From Nematostella vectensis (lineage: Eukaryota; Cnidaria; Anthozoa; Actiniaria; Edwardsiidae), in NCBI RefSeq assembly GCF_932526225.1, contig NC_064036.1, forward strand, positions 3,783,501 through 3,847,500: a stretch of 64,000 bases of DNA, given 5' to 3'. The position numbers and the translations under genes were made by a program. Under the pieces are notes generated by a model, which was not told the DNA's origin, made no database searches, and saw only the letters and a program-made list of their open reading frames with translations. Shown here piece by piece: positions 51,112 through 63,858 of the stretch (its first letter is position 1; each line of letters starts with the position of its first letter).

Positions 51112-52035
51112 CAGCTTCGCGGCAAAGACGCACGGAACCCGCGTAATGATTCAAGGGACGTGGTTATTGAACACATACATACTTAGTTGAACCAATTGGT
51201 CTGTACTGGACGTGTAGCACGTTCCCCTCTGAGATATCTTCTCTATGAATCCAACCAGTGATAGATTGATTCTGAATTGTTTCATAACAAGAAATAAAAA
51301 ACTTCCTCGATTTATGTAGAGTTGCGCTAGAAATGCCCAATTTATCGTTTCCAATTTTCCAGGCTGTGTGTGCATAGTAAGAAATGAGCAACATTATTTG
51401 CAATATGTTGAGATGTTTCTCGTCCTTTATATATTGCGGAATTGGCTATGATCTCTATTATGACTTTTTTGGCTTTCTTGGTAACAAAACCCACCGGTTT
51501 AGGGCGGTATAGAGATAGATATGTAAATCAGAGTAATTACTAACAAGATTTCTCATTTCTGCTCAGATGCAATAAGCAAACCAGATAACTAAACTCAAAC
51601 CTTTCTTGATGTTTTTCGAAACTATAATACATAATGCAAACGGTATAAGGCAATGTCTAAGTTAATCATGCCTTTGAGAAAACCACGAGTAAACACACAA
51701 AAAAGCATTTATGACAATCCTAAGGCTATTTTAAATAGATTTGTAATCCTCTTTGACGAAAAAGTGGTTGTACATTTGGTGTTGTTTGTTATGATTATTA
51801 AGGATGGTGACCAAAAAGATATCGCAGTAATTAATTTTGCTTTTCTGTTTATAATCTTCTAAAGATTGCAATATTAAAAATCTGCTAGTGATTTTGTTGG
51901 TTTAGTTTAGCTGATAAGTGATCATACGTAAGCGAAATATTTTTTTTGATAAGATAGATGGATATTAACTCCTATGAGCAGGTGTTCTATACAGTGCGCT
52001 GCACAATCTTCTTTGGCCAAACAAAAATGTGAGTC
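51112..52035. other. Spacer and duplicated upstream region
   Basis: 51112-51860 has no gene. From about 51866 the sequence copies the upstream flank of the first GPCR gene (from about 48517), with an offset of about 3.35 kb. Confidence 0.8.
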
Positions 52036-54580
52036 TTGAAAAGAATTTGCCAGCTCTCCGTGTTTTCGGTTTTGACTCAAATTGAGTCAGCCTGCACGAA
52101 GGTACGTTGCTTGTTTATTAGAATCATTTAATAGCCTTTAAATGATATCATCGAGAAGGTAATCGTGCATCAGAGGCTTAATCGCAGCTTTTTGATAAAT
52201 ATATGACCTTCAAAATAAAAAGGACAAAATTTTAAAAAGTGCCGGCATAATATAACGAAGTGAGCATTCGATTACTTATGCCTTAAGCGATAATAAGGCA
52301 TATTCGGTATAACAAGGTATCGGCTATAACATTTACCAGAAGAGAGCCCACGAATTGTGATACGATTTTTTCAAAGAATTGTTAGGCGCAAGTGGAAAGC
52401 TTGCGCGCTTTTTTTGAAGCTCGACTTCTTAATTACGAATTGCTCACAGTCCGAGGCAAAAATTCCTGATTGTTCGTATTATTCGCTGGTGCTCGTGAAA
52501 AACCATTCGGTGGACCTTAGCGGGTCAGATGAAGTGTATTCTCAGTCATAAAATAGATGCTAATAGATGCTTTGCCTCACATATAGTCTATTCCACGGAA
52601 GGTGTCGGTTGTCAGTGTTCGCGTGATCCGATTTACAACGGGATCGAGGCTAAGTGCAGTAATGTGTCGGATGATAGCTGGACTCAGTTTGTTTACGACG
52701 CAAGGGATGTCACAGCACTGTAAGTAGTATCTATATGGCCATCCCTAGCAAGTCAGTATGAATAGAGTAAAAAAATAGGATTTGCTGAGGAGTGTTAATA
52801 ACGGTGCTTACATCTCCCTATAAAATGTCAGCTACGCGGACGTAACCTTTTAACAAACGTTGAAATCCTCCTGGTATCCATCCTTCCTTTAAGTCACTTT
52901 AAGTCTATTACTTTTTATATTCTCTTTTTTATTCCTCATCTTATCATAGATATATTTAGCTTTAGTGTGATTTGCAGCAGGATACTTTTTTGTTTCTAAT
53001 GGATATTTTTCTTGTTACTGATACAAATATACTTTTCAGAAATATCAGCAACAATCTTCAGCTACCACCTTCTACAGCATCTACAGCTACAACCTTCACA
53101 CGATTGCTTGTCTTAGACACAAGCGGTAAGGCAAACTGGGTCACGCAAGAGCATCTGTTCCAAATGCGCATGTTACGAGTGCTGATCGGCACACCGCAGT
53201 CAGTCCGCAATGTCTGCAGTGTGTCTTACTGAGGAACACATGTGGTCATCCTCAACGATGACAAGAAACTTAAATCACACAACGCTACCAATAGTGCAAT
53301 ACAATGGTTGCTATGGCTACATGTTCCACATTCCTCTAAATGCCAATCGAAGATTTGCAAGACATCGTTTCGATCTGAGGTGCATCGGACAACTAAAAAA
53401 CCCTCACAAGCAGCGCATTGATTCGGAGATGACATGCGCATCGCACGTTGGGAGGATAACGCTGACCAGGTTGAACCGCTGCTGCGACAAGTCGAACAAG
53501 ATCAATTCTGCCATGTACCCATTCTCAGCAGCTTCCTTGGTACTTAACGGCATTGTCATTGCTGTGGCTGCCACGACGTCGAGTCTAAGGTCTAATGCGA
53601 TTATGTTCCTCATGGAACATGGCATTCGGTGGTTTCTGCTTTACTCTTTCTCTTCTTGTGTTGACTACAGCTCAAACAAGGTTGTCTTTTTACGAGTATG
53701 AGAAACTGAAGAGAAACTGCAGAGAAACTGAAGAGAAACTGAAGAGAAACTGAAGAGAAACTGAAGAGAAACTGAAGAGAAACTGAAGAGAAACTGAAGA
53801 GGAAACTGAAGAGAAACTGAAGAGAACCTGGTTTTGCAGCGCTCTTGGATTTTCTTTCTTGTTCTCGTTTTTGTCGTCGGTGGGAGCCTCTACGCTGCTC
53901 ACAGTTTAAAGATATCTTGCTGTAGTCTTTGCGATGAAACCCGATGAAATCCAAGTTTACATACCAAACTTGCCCGACAGCTCATCATCATAGTGCATTT
54001 CTTCGTGTTCATCCTCAATATTCTGCCATATACGTTTTTCAAGGAGAATTATTTCTTTAATAACTATTGTCTACCGAAGAGACCACCGTCAGCAAGCAAA
54101 CAATTACTGGACATGTGAGCGGCATTGTGGCTTGCGTACTTATCTTTTATTCTTATTTTACCGATATACTTTCATATCTAATTCAGGTTGCGCAAATCAA
54201 GCCAACAAGCTGGTGTACAGAACACAGTGAACTATAAGATAATTCGCAGAGTATTTCTGATTTCTCTCACTAACTTCACGTTTCTCTTGGTTCCTCTTAT
54301 TATTCACATCTTGGCTGAAGGGTCAAACAAGTTTGTTTTGGCGTCCCCGGTGCGTAAGAAGCAATGGACATAGCCGGAGACACAACTCACTTTTATACGC
54401 ATTTAGAAATGATAAATTTCTAAACGCCCTAAATAAAAACCTGGGAGTAAAGGGTAACAGGATTCGTGTTCTTAAGGGTGGGGAAGCCTCGCATGTGGCA
54501 GCTACATCGCAAAGGCGAACAGATATGCCGGGAATAATCGTAATCTATTATCGTCAAAGCCAAACGTTCTACCAGAATTA
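52036..54580 (+). pseudogene. Tandem-duplicate LRR-GPCR pseudogene
   Basis: Introns are kept, so it arose by segmental duplication. Exon 1 counterpart 52036-52101: start ATG is TTG, 7 bases shorter. Exon 2 counterpart 52599-52719: same length, but its acceptor AG is GG (52597-52598). Exon 3 counterpart 53040-54580: indels near 53195-53240, a frameshift at about 53615, an 11-bp unit expanded at 53702-53826, and the TM3 ERY box destroyed by TAA (about 53906). Further deletions follow near 54110 and 54340-54395. Long stretches still match the parent gene closely (for example YNGCYGYMFHIPLNA), so the duplication is not ancient. Confidence 0.92.
53702..53826. repeat. 11-bp coding-derived minisatellite in the pseudogene
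   Basis: About eleven units of AGAGAAACTGA. The parent gene has one copy of the matching sequence (GAGAAACTAAAGAG at about 50389). Confidence 0.93.
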
Positions 54581-54621
54581 GTACCCCAGCCTCAGACGAC
54601 CTGACTAAACGAAATATATCA

Positions 54622-54764
54622 TGCGCGTAGCTAAAGATGGGCAACGGGTGAGGGCGCACGCCACCCTTTACTGCAAAAATAATGTGTTATATATTGAAGA
54701 ATCGTTATGACGTTTATGCGTATGATATATATCCCGCATCAGCCCATCCTGGCTACGCGACTGC
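54622..54764. mobile_element. MITE with GCGCGTAGC ends
   Basis: GCGCGTAGCTAAAGATGGGC pairs imperfectly with GCCCATCCTGGCTACGCG. 54765-55792 has no supported gene. Confidence 0.6.
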
Positions 54765-55792
54765 ATATACTAATCAATCGTTCCATGTGACGATGAGGAC
54801 GTGACTGGATAAAGATGAGGGGTACTGTTATAGCATTTGTGCTATTTGGACACCAAGAGTAAATATATTTGCCCTCACCATGAGATCCGCTGAATCCTGA
54901 AATAAATTGTCTTCTCTTATGCTGGGGCGCCACGTCTTCAGTCTAAGCATGATAATACAAAAGTGATATGTGTAAAATAATACAATCTCGGGGATAACCA
55001 TTTGGTATTCGTAATCTCTCTATAGCCAGCGTAAAGGGAACAAGAAAGGGACAGGTTGAGGTGACTGCAGAAAAAGGGTGTTGACCCGATGCCCGTTCTC
55101 CTTACAAGCGTGATTCACTTTCACGCTATAACTTCCTTACTCACCTTTTCCCGCGCAGAGGTCTTTGGTGGATGTGTACCGGTTTCATATCAGCGTTGGT
55201 TAAATCAATAAAGTGGTGTATTTTCAATAGGGAGCACGTTAACACATCCAGGAAACATCCAGGCGTTCACGTGTCTTTTAGGGCGGCAAACCCGCGCGCC
55301 CTCTAAATACTAAATAAACCCTCGCGCCCGCAAAATAACAACAGTAAAAAGCACCTTATTCAGCGTTTACGAATCAGCCAGAAAGTCATGTTGGAAATGT
55401 CAAACTTCCGAATGTCAGAAATGACTTATTTTCATTGAAAGATTTCAATTTCGTCGCTCTCGGGCGTTACGGCCGCAACCATGTCTTTATTTTGGTTAGA
55501 GTTTGCCACTCAAAAAGTCTAGTGATGTCTTGCTGAAGTCGCCTATTTTTTTTTTATTTCAATGGAAAGAGTCGAGTGGGCCTTACAGTAAAATGGCCTG
55601 GATCTGCGGCAAATCGTACCACAGGCTTCTATCATTTGTGTGCATTTTATCCTAAATCCCTATACGCATGATATTAGCTGACCTGGTGAGCATCTGATGA
55701 CGGGACCATGTACGCCTGTACTCCTCCATCTGTAATCGTCTTATTGGCCATTAGCGCGCGAAGGGCCTGCAGGCGCCCTGAGGTGGGTACGG

Positions 55793-58700
55793 CTGAGCCT
55801 GGCAAAAACTAAACACACGATGGGGAGGATTAGGAACCAGGTAGAATATGATAAGGCTGAGCCTGGCAAAAACTAAACACACGATGGGGAGGATTAGGAA
55901 CCAGGTAGAATATGATAAGGCTGAGCCTGGCAAAAACTAAACACACGATGGGGTGGATTAGAAACAAGGTAGAATAGGATACGGCTGAGCCTTAGCAAAA
56001 ACTAAACACACGATGGGGTGGATTAGAAACAAGGTAGAATAGGGTACGGCTGAGCCTGGCAAAAACTAAACACACCATGGGGTGGATTAGAAACCAGGTA
56101 GAATAGGATACGGCTGAGCCTGGCAAAAACTAAACACACGATGGGGTGGATTAGAAACAAGGTAGAATAGGATACAGGTGAGCCTGGCAAAAACTAAACA
56201 CACGATTGGTGGATTAGAAACAAGGTAGAATAGGATACTGCTGAGCCTGGCAAAAACTAAACACACGATGGGGTGGATTAGAAACAAGGTAGAATAGGAT
56301 ACTGCTGAGCCTGGCAAAAACTAAACACACGATTGGTGGATTAGAAACAAGGTAGAATAGGATACTGCTGAGCCTGGCAAAAACTAAACACACGATGGGG
56401 TGGATTAGAAACAAGGTAGAATAGGATACGGCTGAGCCTGGCAAAAACTAAACACACGATGGGTGGATTAGAAACAAGGTAGAATATGATAAGGCTGAGC
56501 CTGGCAAAAACTAAACACACGATGGGGAAGATTAGAAACCAGGTAGAATAGGGTACTGCTGAGCCTGGCAAAAACTAAACACACGATGGGGAGGATTAGA
56601 AACCAGGTAGAATGTGATACGGCTGAGCCTGGCAAAAACTAAACACACGATGGGGTTGATTAGAAACAAGGTAGAATAGGATACGGCTGAGCCTGGCAAA
56701 AACTAAACACACGATGGGGTGGATTAGAAACAAGGTAGAATAGGATACTGCTGAGCCTGGCAACAACTAAACACACGATGGGGTTGATTAGAAACAAGGT
56801 AGAATAGGATACGGCTGAGCCTGGCAAAAACTAAACACACGATGGGGTGGATTAGAAACAAGGTAGAATAGGATACTGCTGAGCCTGGCAACAACTAAAC
56901 ACACGATGGGGTGGATTAGAAACAAGGTAGAATAGGATACGGCTGAGCCTGGCAAAAACTAAACACACGATGGGGTTGATTAGAAACAAGGTAGAATAGG
57001 ATACGGCTGAGCCTTGGTAAATACTAAACACACGATGGGGTGGATTAGAAACAAGGTAGAATAGGATACAGGTGAGCCTGGCAAAAACTAAACACACGAT
57101 TGGTGGATTAGAAACAAGGTAGAATAGGATACTGCTGAGCCTGGCAAAAACTAAACACACGATGGGGTGGATTAGAAACAAGGTAGAATAGGATACTGCT
57201 GAGCCTGGCAAAAACTAAACACACGATTGGTGGATTAGAAACAAGGTAGAATAGGATACTGCTGAGCCTGGCAAAAACTAAACACACGATGGGGTGGATT
57301 AGAAACAAGGTAGAATAGGATACGGCTGAGCCTGGCAAAAACTAAACACACGATGGGTGGATTAGAAACAAGGTAGAATATGATAAGGCTGAGCCTGGCA
57401 AAAACTAAACACACGATGGGGAAGATTAGAAACCAGGTAGAATAGGGTACTGCTGAGCCTGGCAAAAACTAAACACACGATGGGGAGGATTAGAAACCAG
57501 GTAGAATGTGATACGGCTGAGCCTGGCAAAAACTAAACACACGATGGGGTTGATTAGAAACAAGGTAGAATAGGATACGGCTGAGCCTGGCAAAAACTAA
57601 ACACACGATGGGGTGGATTAGAAACAAGGTAGAATAGGATACTGCTGAGCCTGGCAACAACTAAACACACGATGGGGTTGATTAGAAACAAGGTAGAATA
57701 GGATACGGCTGAGCCTGGCAAAAACTAAACACACGATGGGGTGGATTAGAAACAAGGTAGAATAGGATACTGCTGAGCCTGGCAACAACTAAACACACGA
57801 TGGGGTGGATTAGAAACAAGGTAGAATAGGATACGGCTGAGCCTGGCAAAAACTAAACACACGATGGGGTTGATTAGAAACAAGGTAGAATAGGATACGG
57901 CTGAGCCTTGGTAAATACTAAACACACGATGGGGTGGATTAGAAACAAGGTAGAATAGGATACAGGTGAGCCTGGCAAAAACTAAACACACGATGGGGTG
58001 GATTAGAAACAAGGTAGAATAGGATACAGGTGAGCCTGGCAAAAACTAAACACACGATGGGGTGGATTAGAAACAAGGTAGAATAGGATACGGCTGAGCC
58101 TTGGTAAATACTAAACACACGATGGGGTGGATTAGAAACAAGGTAGAATAGAATACAGGTGAGCCTGGCAAAAACTAAACACACGATTGGTGGATTAGAA
58201 ACAAGGTACGGCTGCGAGCCTTGGTAAATACTAAACACACGATGGGGTGGATTAGAAACAAGGTAGAATAGGATACAGGTGAGCCTGGCAAAAACTAAAC
58301 ACGCGATGGGGTGGATTAGAAACAAGGTAGAATAGGATACGGCTGAGCCTGGCAAAAACTAAACACACGATGGGGTGGATTAGAAACAAGGTAGAACAGG
58401 ATACGGCTTAGCCTGGCACAAACTAAACACACGATGGGGTGGATTAGAAACAAGGTAGAATAGGATACGGCTGAGCCTTAGTAAATACTAAACAAACGAT
58501 GGGGTGGATTAGAAACAAGGTAGAATAGGATACAGGTGAGCCTGGCAAAAACTAATCACACGATGGGGTGGATTAGAAACAAGGTAAAATAGGATACAGG
58601 TGAGCCTGGCAAAAACTAAACACACGATGGGGTGGATTAGAAACAAGGTAGAATAGGATACGGCTGAGCCTGGCAAAAACTAAACACACGATGGGGTGGA

Positions 58701-59412
58701 TTAGAAACAAGGTAGAATAGGATACAGGTGGGCCTTAGTAAATACTAAACACACGATGGGGTGGATTAGAAACAAGGTAGAATAGTATACAGGTGAGCCT
58801 GGCAAAAACTAAACACACGATGGGATGGATTAGAAACAAGGTAGAATAGGATACAGGTGAGCCTGGCAAAAACTAAACACGCGATGGGGTGGATTAGAAA
58901 CAAGGTAGAATAGGATACGGCTTAGCCTGGCAAAAACTAAACACACGATGGGGTGGATTAGAAACAAGGTAGAATAGGATACGGCTGAGCCTTAGTAAAT
59001 ACTAAACAAACGATGGGGTGGATTAGAAACAAGGTAGAATAGGATACAGGTGAGCCTGGCAACAACTAAACACACGATGGGGTGGATTAGAAACAAGGTA
59101 GAATAGGATACAGGTGAGCCTGGCAAAAACTAAACACACGATGGGGTGGATTAGAAACAAGGTAGAATAGGATACGGCTGAGCCTGGCAAAAACTAAACA
59201 CACGATGGGGTGGATTAGAAACAAGGTAGAATAGGATACAGGTGGGCCTTAGTAAATACTAAACACACGATGGGGTGGATTAGTAACAAGGTAGAATAGT
59301 ATACAGGTGAGCCTGGCAAAAACTAAACACACGATGGGGTGGATTAGAAACAAGGTAGAATAGGATACAGGTGAGCCTGGCAAATGTTACCACAAGATTG
59401 GGTGGATTAGAA
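55793..59412. repeat. 64-bp satellite array, about 56 units, with higher-order repeats
   Basis: Unit: GCTGAGCCTGGCAAAAACTA, AACACACGATGGGGTGGATT, AGAAACAAGGTAGAATAGGA, TACG. Variant monomers recur with an 894-bp period (14 monomers) between about 56163 and 57950, and with a 514-bp period (8 monomers) between about 58420 and 59410. Reading frames on the minus strand (FARLSSILFYLVSNPP) are artefacts. Confidence 0.96.
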
Positions 59413-61388
59413 ACAAGGTAAAAAAAATGGAAAGAAAAAATACATCAAATAAAAAAGGGTTAAGAAGAAGAAGATAAGAAAAGAAATATTATAGCAAAGA
59501 AAGGAAAAAGGCAGGTGAAATATATGTTGTGTAATTAGTGTAGTATAATATAATATTGAAAGTGTATTTTTTATTATTTCTCGTATGTGCCCCTCCCCCC
59601 ACACACACACACACCACACGCAAAATTATTTTTTTTAGGAAATGTCTAGTAGAGGCGTGGCTGTGCCCACCCCCTAATATTTTCTTAATGTTTCAGTATT
59701 GATCCCCCTCACCAAATGTTTCGACGCCTGCTATAGCACGCACGACAAAGAGCATTACAAACAAATCAAGAGTAGGATGTAGCTTAGTGGCAAAAGAGAG
59801 AGAGGATAGAAACGATGCAAGAATGGAAAACTTTCGAATGCATGTGATTATGATGGTAAAAATGGGAATGAAACAACATAAAAGCCTAAAACTCTAAGGT
59901 TAAATTTTGCTTATTCACATCGTAAGCTGGTCTCGATCACGGCGGTTAAATGTTAGTTTCAGCGCCTTAAAGCAAGAAGACTGTCAATATTTAAAAAAAA
60001 AAAACAAATGTAATAGAAAGAATGCGAGTATAAGTAAATGAATGTATAAAGACCATGAAAGATCATTTCAACTCAAATGCTGCTAGCACAGTTTCAACGC
60101 CTCAAATCTGATTGACAAGTCCTGGAAATTGACTAGACGCCACTTGTCACGCTAGAAGCGTGTGACAGCGGCACGAATGATTGAAAAAAAAAAGGGCAGT
60201 CTACGCAGCCGACGAAGCGAAATCGCACGTATCTAAAATCTTATTATGATTATACCTTGGTTTTGCCATTTTCACACACACGTGCCTTTTGCTCCGTTGC
60301 TTCAGATAGTATCCATGTCAGACCTAGGATAATAAACAACCAAGCTTTAATGAACACAAGTCTAATAAACAAAAAAGTTAATAAACAGACTACAAAATTC
60401 AGCCAACGTAACAAGTTTTGTTATCACATCACACCCTTACCAAGAATTATAAGGTATCGATGAGAAAGTACCATTATCGGTGCAGCCTAATGTTGTTCCT
60501 TCATGCTTGAGTGATGTTTTAGAGCCTGGGAGTCCGAATTAGGTTTATTTTTTTTTTCCGTGCGAGGGATCAGATCTGACCAGCCAATTGTGACGATGAT
60601 AGCTGGTGGATCGCTGGTGGCCCGGCATATGTGAATGGTGATCACGTGATCGTGGCTCTGAGAGAAGACATCGATACAGCAACCTTAATTTAACTTAGCT
60701 GCTTTTTGCCATAGTAAACAACAGAGATTGGTGGGAGGAAAGGGAGGGGAGGGGAGGGGAGGGGAAGAAAGGGACATTGAAATTAAAGTGAAATTGCAAG
60801 TGAAATTTTGATTGTGATTGAGCAAAGTTTTGTTTCTGAGAATTCAATCTGATATGAAGTCTAATTTTCTAGATTTTTAAGAATAACAGTGTTAAATCTT
60901 ATCTTTTACAAAAGATAGGTATTTTCCTTTAAACCTGTGAAGGTCGGGAGACTAGATCAATTTTAATCCGATTTGTCAGTAAAATATCTTTTTCATAACT
61001 TTGTGTAGTTTTTTGGTTGTTGGGTGATTCTCCCCATAGCCTGGGTCGACTAAAGTGATTAATAAATTAATAGGGACAATTGGTTTGTAAAACATGTCGT
61101 GTGAACACATTCTTTAGAGTCCGCGCAAGAGTTTCATGGTTAACCTGTGGCCGCGCCGACTATTTTGCCGGTCAGCGTGTACACGCATGCTCTGTCGATC
61201 ACCAAAAAATGTGATCGGGACACGAAGAGGTCATCTTTGGAAATAGAATTGATGCTGGTTTACGAGAAATAATTTCCACTACTCCCACACACGGCATACT
61301 GTGAGAAGTAAGCCGAGAGGAACCTAGCTGGCTTGTGTACTATTTCAGAGAGTATTTTATTCGTCGAGTGTCTCGGAGAGCTTAGAAC
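59413..61388. other. Upstream region of XRN1, no gene seen
   Basis: AT-rich, with an AC repeat at 59603-59616, a GGGGA repeat at 60748-60766 and GCACACGACAAAG-like short motifs. The XRN1 promoter must lie near its 3' end, but no clear TATA or initiator can be named. Confidence 0.5.
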
Positions 61389-63257
61389 ATGGGTGTCCCA
61401 AAGTTCTATCGATGGGTGAGCGAACGATATCCATGCCTTAGTCAAGTCGTACAAGAACACCAGGTGATCTCTCTATTTATTCATTACCTTACAACTTATT
61501 TTTCCTTTTGTGCTGAAATGATTTTTTTAAGAATGAATTGATTTTCGTAATTTTCGCCTGTTTTTGTAAACAGTTGTGAGGTAACTAATGTAACGATGAA
61601 TTTTTTCGTCTTTCTTTGCAGATCCCCGAATTCGATAACATGTATTTGGACATGAATGGCATAATCCATCCCTGTTCTCATCCGAATGATGATGATCCAC
61701 ACTTCAGGATTACCGAGGAGCAAATTTTCACCAACATATTTCATTACATAGAGGTACATTACATCTAACGTCAACTTGGTAAGGTCATGGGTTACTTCAA
61801 ACCACAGGAATCCCATTAGTATAGGCTTCCTAGCTCGCATTTGATTTATTTCAACTCAGGCTTGAGTGTGAAGCTTTCTGTGAATGCACCTTAGGGGAAG
61901 CTTAGGCTTAGAAACTGTATTATCCCAGGTGTATACTTAAAGGGAAGTTTCATCTGGTTGCACTTGTTTCTTGTTTTTAAGCATTAGACCTGGCTTGAAG
62001 ATGTGAGTATTGACACAATTCCATTGTATAAATGCAGGTTTTGTTTCAAATTATCAAACCCAAGAAGGTTTTCTTCATGGCTGTTGATGGAGTTGCACCA
62101 AGGGCTAAGATGAACCAGCAGCGAGGAAGACGCTTCAGGTTAGTGGTCTATGGCATACCTACCCATAGGGGGACTCCCATAAAAACAGAAGGGGTGATTG
62201 TCAGCAAAATCAATTTAAACCCTAAGAGATAGTGGTCAACAGCAATTCTTACCCCGAAAAGATAGCAGGTTGAGTGTTGTTGAATTAATTTTTGACCCTA
62301 AGAGATATCACTGTTGCTGGTGTGCATTTAGACCATCAAGCACATCTGTTTTCTGAAGTGTGAGGCAGGTTGTTATTGGATAGGATGATCCATAAGTGTG
62401 AAACCCCCTAAAGGATAGCAGAATTAGAAGAATTGTTGAACACCACCTTAGGAATAGCAGTTGGTAGAATTTTTTACCCTTAAAGATAGGTTAATCATCC
62501 CCATATACTTTGCCCTCTGGCATGCCTGCCTTTACTACAATTCTTAATGTTCTGTGAACTCTCATCAATACTTCCCAGCAGCTCAAACATTTTTTTGGCA
62601 AACAGTCAACTAAGATTGGTCAAAACAAGCATCCCTTACATACTTCCACTCTTCACAGTTTTACTGGACACACTGTAAATGTAGAATGTTCACTTGATAT
62701 AACAAAAATTTGAAAAAGTGTTGGGCTTGAAAACAAGTACTGTATGCTGCTTTTATATTTCAATCCATTTCATTTTGTTTTTAGCAATTATATATATTTT
62801 TAGGTCAGCCAAAGAGGCGGAAGACAATATTCGAAAGGCATTGGCTAAAGGGCAAGTGCTCCCAAAGGAGGAAAGATTTGATTCAAACTGCATTACACCA
62901 GGTATTTATTAAAATTTTAGCCAAAAAAATATATATATATATAAGCGGTTAGGGGCAAGCAAAAACAATCTACTGTACCTACATGTAAGTATCTAAACAG
63001 CCTGTGGCTGGTACTGTTCTGTGCCTGGACCCTATGATTCACTTTTTTCAAATCTTCCTGATAACAGGTGATAAAGATAACAGGTGCAAAAGAACTAAAG
63101 AGAGTATCTATTCCCCCTTAACATAGTGTACATCTTTTACATCCTAGGAACCTTATTTATGGCTCGGCTACAAGAGCAGCTTCAGTATTTTGTGAATGAC
63201 AAGATTTCTAATGATCCTGCTTGGCAAGGACTAAGAATATACCTCTCAGGGCAACAG
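61389..63257 (+). CDS. XRN1: 5'-3' exoribonuclease 1, first five coding exons (gene continues past the window)
   Basis: Exons 61389-61463, 61622-61753, 62038-62138, 62804-62901 and 63148-63257, all with GT/AG borders and consistent phases (172 residues so far). The protein starts [15 protein letters not shown], the invariant start of XRN enzymes, and continues with [14 protein letters not shown] (active-site Asp of the N-terminal nuclease), [20 protein letters not shown] (second metal-site Asp and the basic groove) and [12 protein letters not shown]1 degrades decapped, 5'-monophosphorylated mRNA in the cytoplasm. The HPNDDDPHF segment and overall spacing favour XRN1 over nuclear XRN2. The sixth exon should lie beyond 64000, after an LTR retrotransposon in intron 5. 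Confidence 0.93.
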
Positions 63258-63480
63258 GTAAACCATTAGACATACACAGACAGTCAGGACAACAGGTTAA
63301 CCATTAGACATACAAAGACAGTCAGGACAACAGGTAAAACATCAGACATATACACAGACAGTCAGGACAACAGGGAAAACATTAGACACTCTGCACAGAG
63401 AGTCGTGGCAACAGTTAAAACATCAGACATACAGTACACCAGTAGTCAGGGCAACAGGTAAATCATCAGACAGGTAAAAC
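63249..63480. repeat. About 40-bp minisatellite carrying the XRN1 exon 5 donor
   Basis: Five to six units, each containing GGCAACAG-GTAAA or a variant and CATTAGACATACACAGACAG. The first unit includes the true exon end (CAACAG|GTAAAC, 63252-63263). Confidence 0.92.
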
Positions 63481-63575
63481 ATTAATGCCATTAGCTGTAC
63501 AATTAGACACAAATGCAGATAAAAGTAGATGAAATTCACACACTAAGCATTACAGTGTATTACAGTGTAACTAAC

Positions 63576-63846
63576 TGTAGTAGAAGGTATGCCTCTAAAC
63601 TGAGGCTTTAATCAACATAAATCTACAGCTTGTAAAACTAAACCGAAAACTAAGCAAGATGGCTGCCCCTAGAGATTCTATGGGGTAAAACCGCTGTACA
63701 ACAATAAACATAACACAGGCAGCCCAACACGTAATGTTCAAGGTTCTTAACATACATAAATACTACATTCACCCCTCTGTTAGAGGTTAAGTCTGAGCAC
63801 GGGGGCATTCAATGTTCAAGGTTCTTAACGTAACATAAATACTACA
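63576..63846 (-). mobile_element. 3' LTR of a minus-strand LTR retrotransposon, with partial tandem duplication
   Basis: The LTR runs from TGTAGTAGAAGG (63576) to ATAAATACTACA (63767). A further 79-bp repeat of its inner end plus the adjacent polypurine tract region (AATGTTCAAGGTTCTTAAC to GTTAGAGGTTAAGTCTG) brings a second TACTACA at 63846. TG...CA termini and a polypurine tract on the minus strand (AGAGGGGTGAATG) fit a Gypsy/Copia-type element. Confidence 0.75.
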
Positions 63847-63858
63847 TTCACCCCTCGG

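Noticed and set aside
55750-58360. Minus-strand frames with FARLSSILFYLVSNPP repeats
   Set aside because: Translation of the 64-bp satellite, not a gene.
59776-59800. GTAGCTTAGTGGC, resembling a tRNA A box
   Set aside because: No B box (GGTTCGAAT) or cloverleaf within 90 bases.
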